Below are positions 18,732 through 27,283 of a DNA stretch of 64,000 nt, piece by piece. How positions within the stretch are numbered: position 1 is the first letter of the stretch; every line of letters starts with the position of its first letter. The translations under genes and the position numbers were made by a program. This DNA comes from an uncultured Saprospiraceae bacterium (lineage in GTDB: Bacteria; Bacteroidota; Bacteroidia; Chitinophagales; Saprospiraceae): positions 1-64,000 of the forward strand of contig CALMSO010000027.1 of the NCBI GenBank assembly GCA_937872385.1, given 5' to 3'. The notes beneath the pieces are model-generated. The model ran no database searches. It was given only the letters and a program-made list of their open reading frames with translations, and was not told the DNA's origin.

Positions 18732-19412
18732 ATGAAAAACCCCTTCCATCGCGCTAAGCCCCCAATCCCTGCGTTTTGGCAGGCTTATGAAGCACATTTT
18801 GCGAAAGCCACCGACCGACAAACACCCCTTGAGGAAGTGGATTTTGTCGTATTTGATACCGAAACTACCGGCCTCAATGCCCGGCGCGACCGCCTGCTAT
18901 CCATTGGTGCCGTGCGTGTACAACACAATCGAATAGACCTGTCAGACAGTTTGGAATTGTTTATTACCCAACCGGATTACATCGCTGGCCGCGACGTAGA
19001 AGTGCATGGCATCCTGCCGGGGCAGCAGCGTGCTGAACTGAGCGAACAACAAGCGCTGGATCAATTTTTGGGCTACTGCCGCAATAGTGTGCTCGTGGGG
19101 CATTACATAGACTTTGACGTAGCAGTGCTCAACCGGATTGCACAGGCCGCAAGCGGGCGCAAGCTGAAAAACAAAACCATTGACACCATCCATTTGGCCC
19201 GGCGCGTACATCCGCCTGGCGCAGGAAGTACCCCCGGCGATTATAGCCTCGACCGGCTGGGGCAGTTGTATCGCTTACCACTCTCCGACCGGCACACGGC
19301 CGCTGGCGACGCCTACCTCACAGCGCTGCTGTTGCTCAAGCTCCTAAGCCGATTGCACAAACGGGGCGTCACGCGGCTGGGGCAGCTTTGGCCGCGTTTT
19401 GGGTGGCTATAG
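18732..19412 (+). CDS. DnaQ-like 3'-5' exonuclease (DEDDh type)
   Basis: This 226-residue protein has the exonuclease motifs Exo I (FVVFDTETTGL, catalytic Asp and Glu), Exo II (VLVGHYIDFDV) and Exo III (RHTAAGDAYLT, with the His and Asp of the DEDDh class). Members remove 3' nucleotides in proofreading or DNA repair. It resembles stand-alone PolC-type exonucleases of this phylum, some of which are fused or adjacent to CBS-domain proteins; no such neighbour is present here. dnaE lies 1.6 kb downstream on the same strand with one lipoprotein gene between, so a link to replication is possible but unproven. Confidence 0.88.
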   Translation: MKNPFHRAKPPIPAFWQAYEAHFAKATDRQTPLEEVDFVVFDTETTGLNARRDRLLSIGAVRVQHNRIDLSDSLELFITQPDYIAGRDVEVHGILPGQQRAELSEQQALDQFLGYCRNSVLVGHYIDFDVAVLNRIAQAASGRKLKNKTIDTIHLARRVHPPGAGSTPGDYSLDRLGQLYRLPLSDRHTAAGDAYLTALLLLKLLSRLHKRGVTRLGQLWPRFGWL

Positions 19413-19511
19413 CACTGCCGAAAACTGTCCGCTGAGCGTACTTGTTTTATTAAAAAATTGTACCTTCACCATTAAAAATTGCACCATTTTTTTACAAAAA
19501 AACCTGACTGT

Positions 19512-20303
19512 ATGCACCTGCTGAAAATAGTTGCTGCCATCATGCTGACATTGCTATTTACTGCTTGCAAAAGCACGCCCGCAACTGATGAGAACGACAC
19601 GGGCGGAGCCATCACCTTTGAAGAGCGTATTTTCAATATGGAATCAAGCAGTTGCAAAACCAATCCCGATCGCTGCGCCAAAGTAGCACTCACGTACCCA
19701 GTGGCCACGGACGGCGACGCGGCCGTGATCGCCCTCATCAACGATACCATTATGAAGTATGTGAGCAACAGCGTAGCTATTTTTGAAGAATCGGCTGATG
19801 GCTCAGCACCCGCACTTGAAGCGGCGGCCGCTGCTTTTATTGGCGAATACGAAATATTTTTGCAAGAAGAGCCAGAATACGAAATCGGCTGGGCTATCGA
19901 AACCACCGGCAAGGTGCTGTACCAATCGGCGCAATACCTCACGGTTGAAATTTCCAACTACACCTACGCTGGTGGCGCACACCCCAACACCTACGTGTAT
20001 TTGCTCAACTTCGACCCCGCTACTGGTGCCCTGCTCGATCCTATGGATAAAATATCCGATGTAAAAAAGCTGATGCAGCTCGCCGAAACCAAATTTCGGG
20101 TGGCCCGTGAACTGCCCGCCAATGCTGACCTCGTAGAGGAAGGCTACTTCTGGGACGGCGCTTTCATCCTCCCACAAAGTATTGGCATCACCGCTCAAGG
20201 GCTGTATTTTTTCTACAATGCCTACGAAGTGGCGCCTTATGTGGCTGGCCCAACCGAATTTACCATCCCTTACGAAGAACTCAAAGGCATCTGGCAAGGC
20301 TGA
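19512..20303 (+). CDS. DUF3298/RsiV-like lipoprotein
   Basis: This is a 263-residue lipoprotein, taking the ATG at 19512 (MHLLKIVAAIM), which puts the lipobox LLFTAC at about residue 20; an in-frame start 33 bases upstream has no signal character. The C-terminal half has DUF3298 features: YTYAGGAHPNTYVYLLNFDP near residue 155, then QGLYFFYNAYEVAPYV and FTIPYEELKGI at the end. The N-terminal part resembles the DUF4163 region usually paired with it. In other bacteria the fold occurs in the RsiV lysozyme-binding anti-sigma factor, but this protein has no sigma-binding part. A cell-envelope role is inferred. Confidence 0.8.
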   Translation: MHLLKIVAAIMLTLLFTACKSTPATDENDTGGAITFEERIFNMESSSCKTNPDRCAKVALTYPVATDGDAAVIALINDTIMKYVSNSVAIFEESADGSAPALEAAAAAFIGEYEIFLQEEPEYEIGWAIETTGKVLYQSAQYLTVEISNYTYAGGAHPNTYVYLLNFDPATGALLDPMDKISDVKKLMQLAETKFRVARELPANADLVEEGYFWDGAFILPQSIGITAQGLYFFYNAYEVAPYVAGPTEFTIPYEELKGIWQG

Positions 20304-20322
20304 CGCATCAACCATTCACCCT

Positions 20323-20354
20323 TTCAACTTTTCAACTTTTCAACCTTTCACCCC
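20323..20354. repeat. 8-base tandem repeat upstream of dnaE
   Basis: Three octamers TTCAACTT, TTCAACTT, TTCAACCT, then a degenerate TTCACCCC, end 3 bases before the dnaE start codon, so they occupy its ribosome-binding region. The complement (GTTGAAAR) is the same octamer that lies at the gltB stop codon (36992-37015). Confidence 0.65.
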
Positions 20355-20357
20355 ATC

Positions 20358-23300
20358 ATGAATTTCGTACACCTGCACTGCCATACGCAATATTCGCTGC
20401 TCGACGGCGCTTCCGACATCGGTGCCATGATGGACAAAGCCGCCGCTGATGGCCAAAGGGGCGTAGCCCTTACCGACCACGGCAATATGTTTGGCGCATT
20501 CAAATTTGTAGCCGAAGCTAAAAAACGAGACCTGAAACCCATCATCGGTTGCGAATTCTACTTGGTGGAAGACCGCCACCGCAAGTCCTTTCTGCGCTCC
20601 AAAGGCGAGGAAGATGTGCGCTACCACCAGTTGCTACTCGCCAAAAACAAGCAGGGCTACGAAAACCTTTCAAAACTCTGCTCGCTCGGCTTCATGGAAG
20701 GGCTGTACGGCAAGTATCCCCGCATTGACAAGGAGCTGCTCGTACAATACCACGAGGGCTTGGTGGCTACCAGTTGCTGCATTGGCGCGGAAATTCCGCA
20801 GGCTATTTTGCAAGGTAAAATAGAAGAAGCCGAGCAGAAGCTGCGCTGGTGGCTCGATCTATTTGGCGACGATTTTTATATCGAATTGCAACGCCATCGT
20901 GGGCTGGAAGATATTGACCGGCTGGGCGTCAGTCAGGAAGATGTGAACCAGCAGTTGCTCTTGTTTGCTAAAAAATACAACATTCAGATTATTGCTACCA
21001 ACGACTCGCACTATGTAAACGAAGACGATTGGCAGCCGCACGACATCCTGCTGTGCATCAATACTGGCACCATTCTCGACGACGACAAGCGCTTCCGCTT
21101 TCCCAGCTCGGATTTCTATTTTAAAACACAAACCGAGATGAGCGCGCTCTTCCAGGATGTGCCGCAGGCATTGGACACCACAATGGAAATTTTCGATAAA
21201 ATCGAAACGCTTAGCCTCGCGCGCGACGTGCTGCTGCCTGCTTTCCCCATTCCGCCCAATTTCAAAACCCAAGACGAATACCTGCGGCATCTCACCTTTG
21301 AAGGTGCCAAAAAACGCTACGGCGTGATCAGACCCGATATCGAGGAGCGCCTCAATTTTGAACTGAAAGTTATTGAAAACTCAGGCTATCCGGGCTACTT
21401 CCTTATTGTACAGGATTTTACCAACACTGCCCGCCAGATGGGCGTATCGGTGGGGCCGGGGCGCGGCTCGGCGGCTGGCTCGGCGGTGGCTTATTGCATC
21501 GGCATTACCAATGTGGATCCCATCAAGTACGACCTGCTGTTTGAAAGGTTCCTCAATCCGGAGCGTGTGTCCATGCCCGACATTGACATTGATTTCGACG
21601 ACGAGGGCCGCGACAAGGTCATCAACTATGTAATTGAAAAATACGGTCGCAATCAGGTAGCGCAAATTGTCACCTACGGCACTATGGCCGCCAAATCGTC
21701 CTTGCGCGACGTAGGCCGCGTGATGAACATCCCCTTGTCGGAAGTGGACAAAGTGGCCAAAACCTTCCCGACGCACCTCAAAGCCAGTTTGAAAAAAGTG
21801 CTCGCCTCCGGCGATGTGGACGCCAAATTGAAGCAGGATTTGAATGGCGAAGAATTAGATAAAGCCTACAAATTCAGACAGTTAGCCGAAGCAGATGACG
21901 ATATTGCTGCCATGATTCGCACCGCCCAAAAACTCGAAGGCTCCGTGCGCAACACCGGCATCCATGCTTGTGGCGTAGTGATTACCCCCGACGAGATTAC
22001 GAAGTACGTGCCCGTAAAAGTGGACAAGGAAGCCGATATGTTGGTCACACAATTTGACAACAGCGTCGCCGAAAACGCCGGTCTGCTCAAAATGGACTTC
22101 TTGGGGCTGAAAACCCTAACCATCATTAAGGATGCGGTGCGCATGGTGGAAGAAAACCACGGTGTCAAAATTGATCCGGACGAAGTGCCGCTCGACGACC
22201 CCAAAACCTACGAACTCTTCCAGCGCGGCGAAACGGTTGCCATTTTCCAATACGAAAGTGCCGGTATGCAAAAGTACATGAAAGAGCTGGCGCCCACTAC
22301 TTTTGAAGACCTCATCGCCATGAACGCCCTGTACCGCCCCGGGCCGCTCGAATACATCCCCAATTTCATTGCGCGCAAGCACGGCCGCGAGCCAATTACC
22401 TACGATTTGCCAGCCATGGAAGAGTATCTGAAAGATACCTACGGCATTTCTGTCTATCAGGAGCAAGTGATGTTGCTGTCGCAAAAATTAGCCAATTTCA
22501 CCAAAGGGCAAGCCGACAAGCTGCGCAAGGCAATGGGTAAAAAACTCAAAGCCGATTTGGACGCCATGTACCCCAAGTTCATCGAAGGTGGCAAGCAAAA
22601 CGGGCACCCCGAAAACATCCTCGAAAAGGTCTGGAAAGACTGGGAAGCCTTTGCTTCTTATGCTTTCAACAAGTCGCATTCTACCTGCTACGCTTTTGTC
22701 GCGTTCCAAACGGCTTACCTCAAGGCGCACTATCCGGCGGAATTTATGGCTTCGGTGCTCACGCACAACAAGACCAACATCGCCGATGTCACTTTCTTTT
22801 TGCAAGAATGCAAACGCATGGGCATCCCCGTGCTGGGTCCCGACATCAACGAAAGCGCCATGAATTTTTCGGTGAATAAAAACGGGCAAATTCGCTTCGG
22901 TATGTCTGCCCTCAAAGGCGTAGGCGAAGGCCCCGTAGAAGCCATCCTCACTGAACGCAAGCAAAACGGACCTTTTGACAGCATTTTTGACCTCACGCGA
23001 CGGCTGCCCCTGCAAGCCCTCAACAAACGGGTATTGGAAAGCTTGGCTTATGGCGGTGCTTTCGACTGCTTCGAGGGCACGCACCGGGCGCAGTATTTTT
23101 TCCGTAGTGAAAAGTACGACTCGCTTCTGGAGCACGCACTCAAGTACGGGCACGCTTTCCAGTCGCAAAAGGCACAGGCGGCGGTTTCCCTTTTCGGCGA
23201 TATGCAAGACGAAATCATGATACCCGAACCCACCATACCCGACTGCCCACAGTGGTCTTTGCTACAAAAATTAGCCAACGAGCAGGAGGTCACCGGCATT

Positions 23301-23894
23301 TACATCAGCGGGCATCCTTTAGATGATTATCGCGTAGAAATCGAGTATTTCATCACCTGCCCCCTCGAAGAAGCCTCACTGCATCAACAAAAACCGCAGC
23401 TCAACCTCGCCGGCCTCGTGGTAGGCGCCCGCCACATGGTGAGCAAAAACGGCAATGGCTGGGGCATTTTTGAAATACGCGATTACAACGGCAGCTTAGA
23501 ATTCAAGCTCTTTGGCGACGACTACCAGAAGTTCAAACACCTCTTAGAAGAAGGCAAGGCGCTCTTTTTGAAAGGCAACTACCAGCGCGGCTGGCGCGAA
23601 GATTCCGAAATGGAATTTAAACCCAAGGAAATCAAGCTACTCGAAGGCGTAGGCGAAAGCCTCACCGACAGCATCACCCTACGGTTACCCTTAGAGACGC
23701 TCACCGCCGAGCGCATAACGCAATTAGACGCCCTGTGCAAACGCTTCAAAGGCAAGCACCGCCTGCGCATGGAACTCGTGGACAGCGTCAACCGCCTGCG
23801 CCTCAACATGCTCGCCAAAGAGCGTAAAGTACTGGCTAACAATGACTTTGTAGCTGAGTTAGAAAAACTCGGCGTGGATTATCGGTTGAATTAG
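20358..23894 (+). CDS. dnaE: DNA polymerase III subunit alpha
   Basis: This 1178-residue replicative polymerase starts with a PHP domain (FVHLHCHTQYSLLDGASD), as the family does. The polymerase core has VGPGRGSAAGS and the acidic palm motif PDIDIDFDDEGRDKV, followed by the thumb and fingers (ALYRPGPLEYIPNFI, TYGISVYQEQVM, FNKSHSTCYA). The C-terminal third has the helix-hairpin-helix region and an OB fold (LNLAGLVVGARHMVSKNG). Length matches normal DnaE1. The PHP metal-binding residues appear present, so editing activity is conceivable. It is monocistronic as far as can be seen, preceded by an octamer array. Confidence 0.98.
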   Translation: MNFVHLHCHTQYSLLDGASDIGAMMDKAAADGQRGVALTDHGNMFGAFKFVAEAKKRDLKPIIGCEFYLVEDRHRKSFLRSKGEEDVRYHQLLLAKNKQGYENLSKLCSLGFMEGLYGKYPRIDKELLVQYHEGLVATSCCIGAEIPQAILQGKIEEAEQKLRWWLDLFGDDFYIELQRHRGLEDIDRLGVSQEDVNQQLLLFAKKYNIQIIATNDSHYVNEDDWQPHDILLCINTGTILDDDKRFRFPSSDFYFKTQTEMSALFQDVPQALDTTMEIFDKIETLSLARDVLLPAFPIPPNFKTQDEYLRHLTFEGAKKRYGVIRPDIEERLNFELKVIENSGYPGYFLIVQDFTNTARQMGVSVGPGRGSAAGSAVAYCIGITNVDPIKYDLLFERFLNPERVSMPDIDIDFDDEGRDKVINYVIEKYGRNQVAQIVTYGTMAAKSSLRDVGRVMNIPLSEVDKVAKTFPTHLKASLKKVLASGDVDAKLKQDLNGEELDKAYKFRQLAEADDDIAAMIRTAQKLEGSVRNTGIHACGVVITPDEITKYVPVKVDKEADMLVTQFDNSVAENAGLLKMDFLGLKTLTIIKDAVRMVEENHGVKIDPDEVPLDDPKTYELFQRGETVAIFQYESAGMQKYMKELAPTTFEDLIAMNALYRPGPLEYIPNFIARKHGREPITYDLPAMEEYLKDTYGISVYQEQVMLLSQKLANFTKGQADKLRKAMGKKLKADLDAMYPKFIEGGKQNGHPENILEKVWKDWEAFASYAFNKSHSTCYAFVAFQTAYLKAHYPAEFMASVLTHNKTNIADVTFFLQECKRMGIPVLGPDINESAMNFSVNKNGQIRFGMSALKGVGEGPVEAILTERKQNGPFDSIFDLTRRLPLQALNKRVLESLAYGGAFDCFEGTHRAQYFFRSEKYDSLLEHALKYGHAFQSQKAQAAVSLFGDMQDEIMIPEPTIPDCPQWSLLQKLANEQEVTGIYISGHPLDDYRVEIEYFITCPLEEASLHQQKPQLNLAGLVVGARHMVSKNGNGWGIFEIRDYNGSLEFKLFGDDYQKFKHLLEEGKALFLKGNYQRGWREDSEMEFKPKEIKLLEGVGESLTDSITLRLPLETLTAERITQLDALCKRFKGKHRLRMELVDSVNRLRLNMLAKERKVLANNDFVAELEKLGVDYRLN

Positions 23895-24089
23895 ATGCGA
23901 CCAATAAAATTGGAATTGTGGGAGTAGTAAAAATTATAGGCATTTATTTTTGGGCGAATACAGACTATACTGATTGTAAGGCATTAATTTATTTTTTTAC
24001 CTACGCTTTGCTGTCGAGGGTAGTAATTATCCGTATGGTAGAAAAAAATTTACCCCCCCCAGAGAAAACCTTTTGTGTGTTTTTGAGTT

Positions 24090-24114
24090 AACAATTTTGT
24101 TGGACTTAAATGTT
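24090..24114. promoter_or_regulatory. candidate TetR operator, site A
   Basis: The 25-base sequence AACAATTTTGTTGGACTTAA plus ATGTT ends 8 bases before the tetR ATG. It fits the pseudo-palindrome AACA-N3-TTGTT-N-AACAA-N3-TGTT, with the right inner arm imperfect. It aligns base for base with site B at 24750-24774, in front of the efflux operon. The position implies autorepression. Confidence 0.6.
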
Positions 24115-24122
24115 TGAATGTC

Positions 24123-24731
24123 ATGAGCGAAGATAAGCCAAATACTGAGCAGGCCATTAAGGATGCAGCCAAGAAAGTATTTATGCTTTATGGCTTGAAA
24201 GGTGCCAGAATGCAAACCATAGCAGATGAAGCGGGTATCAATAGAGCTATGCTTCATTACTATTTCCGAAACAAAGAAAAACTCTTTGAAGTGATTTTTA
24301 TTGATGCTATGAGTGAGATGAACGACAGAATGGGAGCTATAGCAGAAGCAGATTTAACAATCTTTGAAAAAATAGAACATTTCATGAATGGTTTTTCAGA
24401 TAAAGCACTTGAGAACCCTGAATTTGAACTGTTTATGATGAACGAGTTTCGTCTCAATCCAAAATATTTTGAAAAATTAATGCAAAGCTCCACAACGGGC
24501 AAATCTGTACGTTCTTTCCTTACTGAATTGGAAAAAGCTCAAAAAAGAAAAGAAATAATAGGCGACCCTAATCAAATTTTTCTATTCATACTGAGCACCA
24601 TTATTATGCCCTTCGCAGGTATGACAATGCTGCGGACAATGATGGGCAAAACAGAGCAGGAATACATGCAACTCATGCAAGAACGGAAATCCATCTTTTT
24701 AGAATTTCTTGTCAAGGCTATAAAGCCATAA
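24123..24731 (+). CDS. TetR/AcrR-family transcriptional regulator
   Basis: This is a 202-residue regulator starting at the ATG at 24123 (MSEDKPNTEQAIK); a TTG nine bases upstream falls within the candidate operator and is unlikely. The N-terminal helix-turn-helix is typical (AAKKVFMLYGLKGARMQTIA, then GINRAMLHYYFRNKEKLFE). The C-terminal ligand domain has no recognisable specificity. It is followed after 74 bases by an outer-membrane factor, adaptor and RND permease on the same strand. A candidate operator occurs before both tetR and the pump genes, so it probably represses the pump and itself until a ligand binds. Confidence 0.93.
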   Translation: MSEDKPNTEQAIKDAAKKVFMLYGLKGARMQTIADEAGINRAMLHYYFRNKEKLFEVIFIDAMSEMNDRMGAIAEADLTIFEKIEHFMNGFSDKALENPEFELFMMNEFRLNPKYFEKLMQSSTTGKSVRSFLTELEKAQKRKEIIGDPNQIFLFILSTIIMPFAGMTMLRTMMGKTEQEYMQLMQERKSIFLEFLVKAIKP

Positions 24732-24749
24732 AAAAATTTACACCCAATC

Positions 24750-24774
24750 AACAAAATTGTTGAACAAAAATGTT
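24750..24774. promoter_or_regulatory. candidate TetR operator, site B
   Basis: The 25-base sequence AACAAAATTGTTGAACAAAA plus ATGTT is a good palindrome: AACA-N3-TTGTT-G-AACAA-N3-TGTT. It matches site A upstream of tetR. A further half-site (AACAAAAATGTTAA) recurs about 36 bases downstream, around the likely start codon of the outer-membrane factor gene. Confidence 0.65.
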
Positions 24775-24805
24775 AATCTTGTGTTATACTCCGAAACTAA
24801 CAAAA

Positions 24806-26155
24806 ATGTTAAACAAAATGATTAATTCAAATATCAAATGGCAGTGGCTCATACCTTGCTTACTCTGCTGGGTAAGCACCCATGCTCAAGAATCCTACAC
24901 ATTAGACGGGTGCCTGCAAATGGCCTTGAAAAGCAACTTGCAAATAAGAATTGCTAGCAATGATATTCAAAAAGTTATCCAACAGATTGCTGAGACACGC
25001 TCGGCTCTCTTACCACAAATTTCAGGTGAGTACCAATTCTCTTACAACCCTGACTTGCCCCCTGCTTTCTTGCCTGGCTTTATAGTAGGGCAGCCACAAG
25101 TAGAAAATGTACCTGCTATTTTGGGCTTGAAACAAACACAATACGCAGGGGTGAGCGCAAGCCAGCAACTTTTTAATCCGCGGCTCTTTATTGCATTAAA
25201 AGCATTAAAAACAGCTACTCAACTAACGGAATTGCAACTTTTGCAAACCAGAGAAGACGTGGTGTATAATGTTTATGCTACTTTTTATAATCTGCTCACG
25301 CTTTATAAGCAAATGGATTTGCTGGAAGTAAATATCAAAAGTTTTGAAACGACCATCAACACGACGGAAACCTTGCAAAAAAATGATTTTGCAAAAAAAT
25401 CAGACGTAAACCGTCTTATTTTGGCAAAAAAGGGAATTGAAACACAGCTGATAAACTTGCAAGTAGCAGAGCATACTTTACTAAATGTACTTCGCTTACT
25501 CACCGACACTCCTGAAGAGAGCCCATTTGGCATTGTTACCGAATTGAGTACAGAAACAGAAACCATCGGCTCATTAGAAGCATATCCTGAAAACAGAACG
25601 GAGTACAAAATTTTACAAACTTCTGCTATGCTCAAGGAACTAGAGAGGAAAACTATACAGGCTTCTCACATACCGGTACTTGTATTATTTGGCGGGTACT
25701 TCTCTTATGCTTACAACGCAGATTTCAATCCATTTAAGCGTGCAGAAAGCCGGTCTTTTGATGTGTCTCAGGTGGGACTCAGTTTGAAAATACCTGTTTT
25801 TGACGGGGGAGCAAAACGGGCGAAATCAACCCAAAAGAGTCTTGAAATTGAAAGTATAAAGAATCAGCAGCAGCTTTTGACACAGCAAATCAGAAATGAC
25901 ATCAAGAACACTGCCAATAAATACAACTCAAGCATTACTATCCTTCAAATGGAAGAGGAAAACATTGCATTAGCTCAGGTCACATTGGAAGAAATCAAAA
26001 CCAATTACCGTAATGGATTTGTGGGTGTAACGGATGTCATCAATGCTGAAAACGATCTACAAAAGACACAAACCAACTACCTCACCGCCTTGATAAATGT
26101 ACGGCTGGCTGTATTGGAATGGAAAAAAGCAACCGGTACTTTACTTATTTTTTAA
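24806..26155 (+). CDS. TolC-like outer-membrane efflux protein
   Basis: This is a TolC/OEP-family protein of about 449 residues. I start at the ATG at 24806 (MLNKMINSNIKW; 24818 is also possible), giving a signal peptide that ends STHAQ. An in-frame ATG at 24770 overlaps the operator palindrome and gives a poor leader. Two OEP repeats with long amphipathic helices are visible (QMALKSNLQIRIASNDIQKV; later YRNGFVGVTDVINAENDLQK). The family forms the trimeric channel across the outer membrane for a tripartite pump. The stop codon is 22 bases before the adaptor start, so the genes form an operon. Confidence 0.93.
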   Translation: MLNKMINSNIKWQWLIPCLLCWVSTHAQESYTLDGCLQMALKSNLQIRIASNDIQKVIQQIAETRSALLPQISGEYQFSYNPDLPPAFLPGFIVGQPQVENVPAILGLKQTQYAGVSASQQLFNPRLFIALKALKTATQLTELQLLQTREDVVYNVYATFYNLLTLYKQMDLLEVNIKSFETTINTTETLQKNDFAKKSDVNRLILAKKGIETQLINLQVAEHTLLNVLRLLTDTPEESPFGIVTELSTETETIGSLEAYPENRTEYKILQTSAMLKELERKTIQASHIPVLVLFGGYFSYAYNADFNPFKRAESRSFDVSQVGLSLKIPVFDGGAKRAKSTQKSLEIESIKNQQQLLTQQIRNDIKNTANKYNSSITILQMEEENIALAQVTLEEIKTNYRNGFVGVTDVINAENDLQKTQTNYLTALINVRLAVLEWKKATGTLLIF

Positions 26156-26177
26156 AAGTAATAAAACACATTATAAA

Positions 26178-27278
26178 ATGAAATCAAAAAAAATTATTGG
26201 TACCATCGTTGGCATAGTGGCCATTAGCGGTGTCGTTACTTCAACAGGAATTGCCCTGCTGAACAACAAGGAAAAAGTAGAACTACAGGTATATCGCAAA
26301 TCACCTGAATTAAAACCTTTGGTAACGACCTTCAAGGCAAGAAGCCAGGCGCTTGATGCACAAAAGACGTATTTAGGTACTTTTCAGCCTAATCGTGAAA
26401 TCAACTTACTTTCAGAAACCAGCGGAAAAGTGATTTTTGTAGGCGTAGAGCGCGGGCAAGCTATTGGGCAAGGACAACTCATTGCTCGATTGGACAGCGA
26501 CCTGATACAAGCCCAAATGATTGCGGCAAAAGCGGCTTACGAAAAAGCTATTGACGATGTAAAACGCTATGAAAATGCTGTAGCCAATGAGGCAATGCCT
26601 AAAATGAATTTAGATAACGCCAAACTGGGGCTGAAGTCGGCAGAAAGCCAACTAAAAATGCTTGAGAAACAACTTACACTTACCAATATTACTTCGCCAT
26701 TTAGTGGAGTCGTTACGCTCAAGATGTTTGATTTGGGTTCGGTATTGGCTCCTGGTACCCCCTTAATCCAACTTACCGATATTTCAAGATTGAAATTAGT
26801 AGTGAATATTCCTGAAAAGGAAGTAAATAACCTGAAATTAGGGCAAGTACTTTTGGTAAAAACAGAGATATATCCCGAACTTACTTTGGAAGGCAAAATA
26901 CAATCCATTGCTGCTAAAGGGGATGCAGCGCATAATTTTGAGACAGAAATTTTGATTTCCAATCCGAGTAAGACACCCCTGCGGGCAGGGATGTACGGTA
27001 CTGCGTTTGTAAGAAATATCAAAAATGAGGGCTTGCTGATTCCACGGGTGGCGCTGATTGGCTCTGCCAAAAATCCGCAGGTGTATATTGTAAAAAACGA
27101 TACTGCTCATTTAGTGAATGTTTCGATAGGCGCTACTTTCGGCGAGATGCTTGAAATAAAATCGGGTGTACAACAAGGAGACGAAGTGGTGACAGTAGGG
27201 CAGATTAACCTCAAAAATAATACTGCTGTAAAAATGGTCAGTTCAGATGAAATCCATACACTAACTTTCAAAAAATAA
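26178..27278 (+). CDS. RND efflux pump periplasmic adaptor subunit
   Basis: This is a 366-residue membrane-fusion protein starting at the ATG at 26178 (MKSKKIIGTIVG); the longer frame overlaps the previous gene and is not credible. A single N-terminal helix (about 5-24) anchors it; no lipobox is seen. The biotinyl-lipoyl-like halves (SGKVIFVGVERGQAIGQGQL and ITSPFSGVVTLKMFDLGSVL) flank an alpha-helical hairpin. Beta-barrel and membrane-proximal domains follow (PLRAGMYGTAFVRN). It bridges the RND permease and the TolC-like protein. The stop is 5 bases before the permease start. Confidence 0.94.
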   Translation: MKSKKIIGTIVGIVAISGVVTSTGIALLNNKEKVELQVYRKSPELKPLVTTFKARSQALDAQKTYLGTFQPNREINLLSETSGKVIFVGVERGQAIGQGQLIARLDSDLIQAQMIAAKAAYEKAIDDVKRYENAVANEAMPKMNLDNAKLGLKSAESQLKMLEKQLTLTNITSPFSGVVTLKMFDLGSVLAPGTPLIQLTDISRLKLVVNIPEKEVNNLKLGQVLLVKTEIYPELTLEGKIQSIAAKGDAAHNFETEILISNPSKTPLRAGMYGTAFVRNIKNEGLLIPRVALIGSAKNPQVYIVKNDTAHLVNVSIGATFGEMLEIKSGVQQGDEVVTVGQINLKNNTAVKMVSSDEIHTLTFKK

Positions 27279-27283
27279 TTCCG

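Noticed and set aside
22488..23207. 239-residue open frame on the minus strand
   Set aside because: It is a shadow of dnaE, which has full-length family motifs over the same bases.
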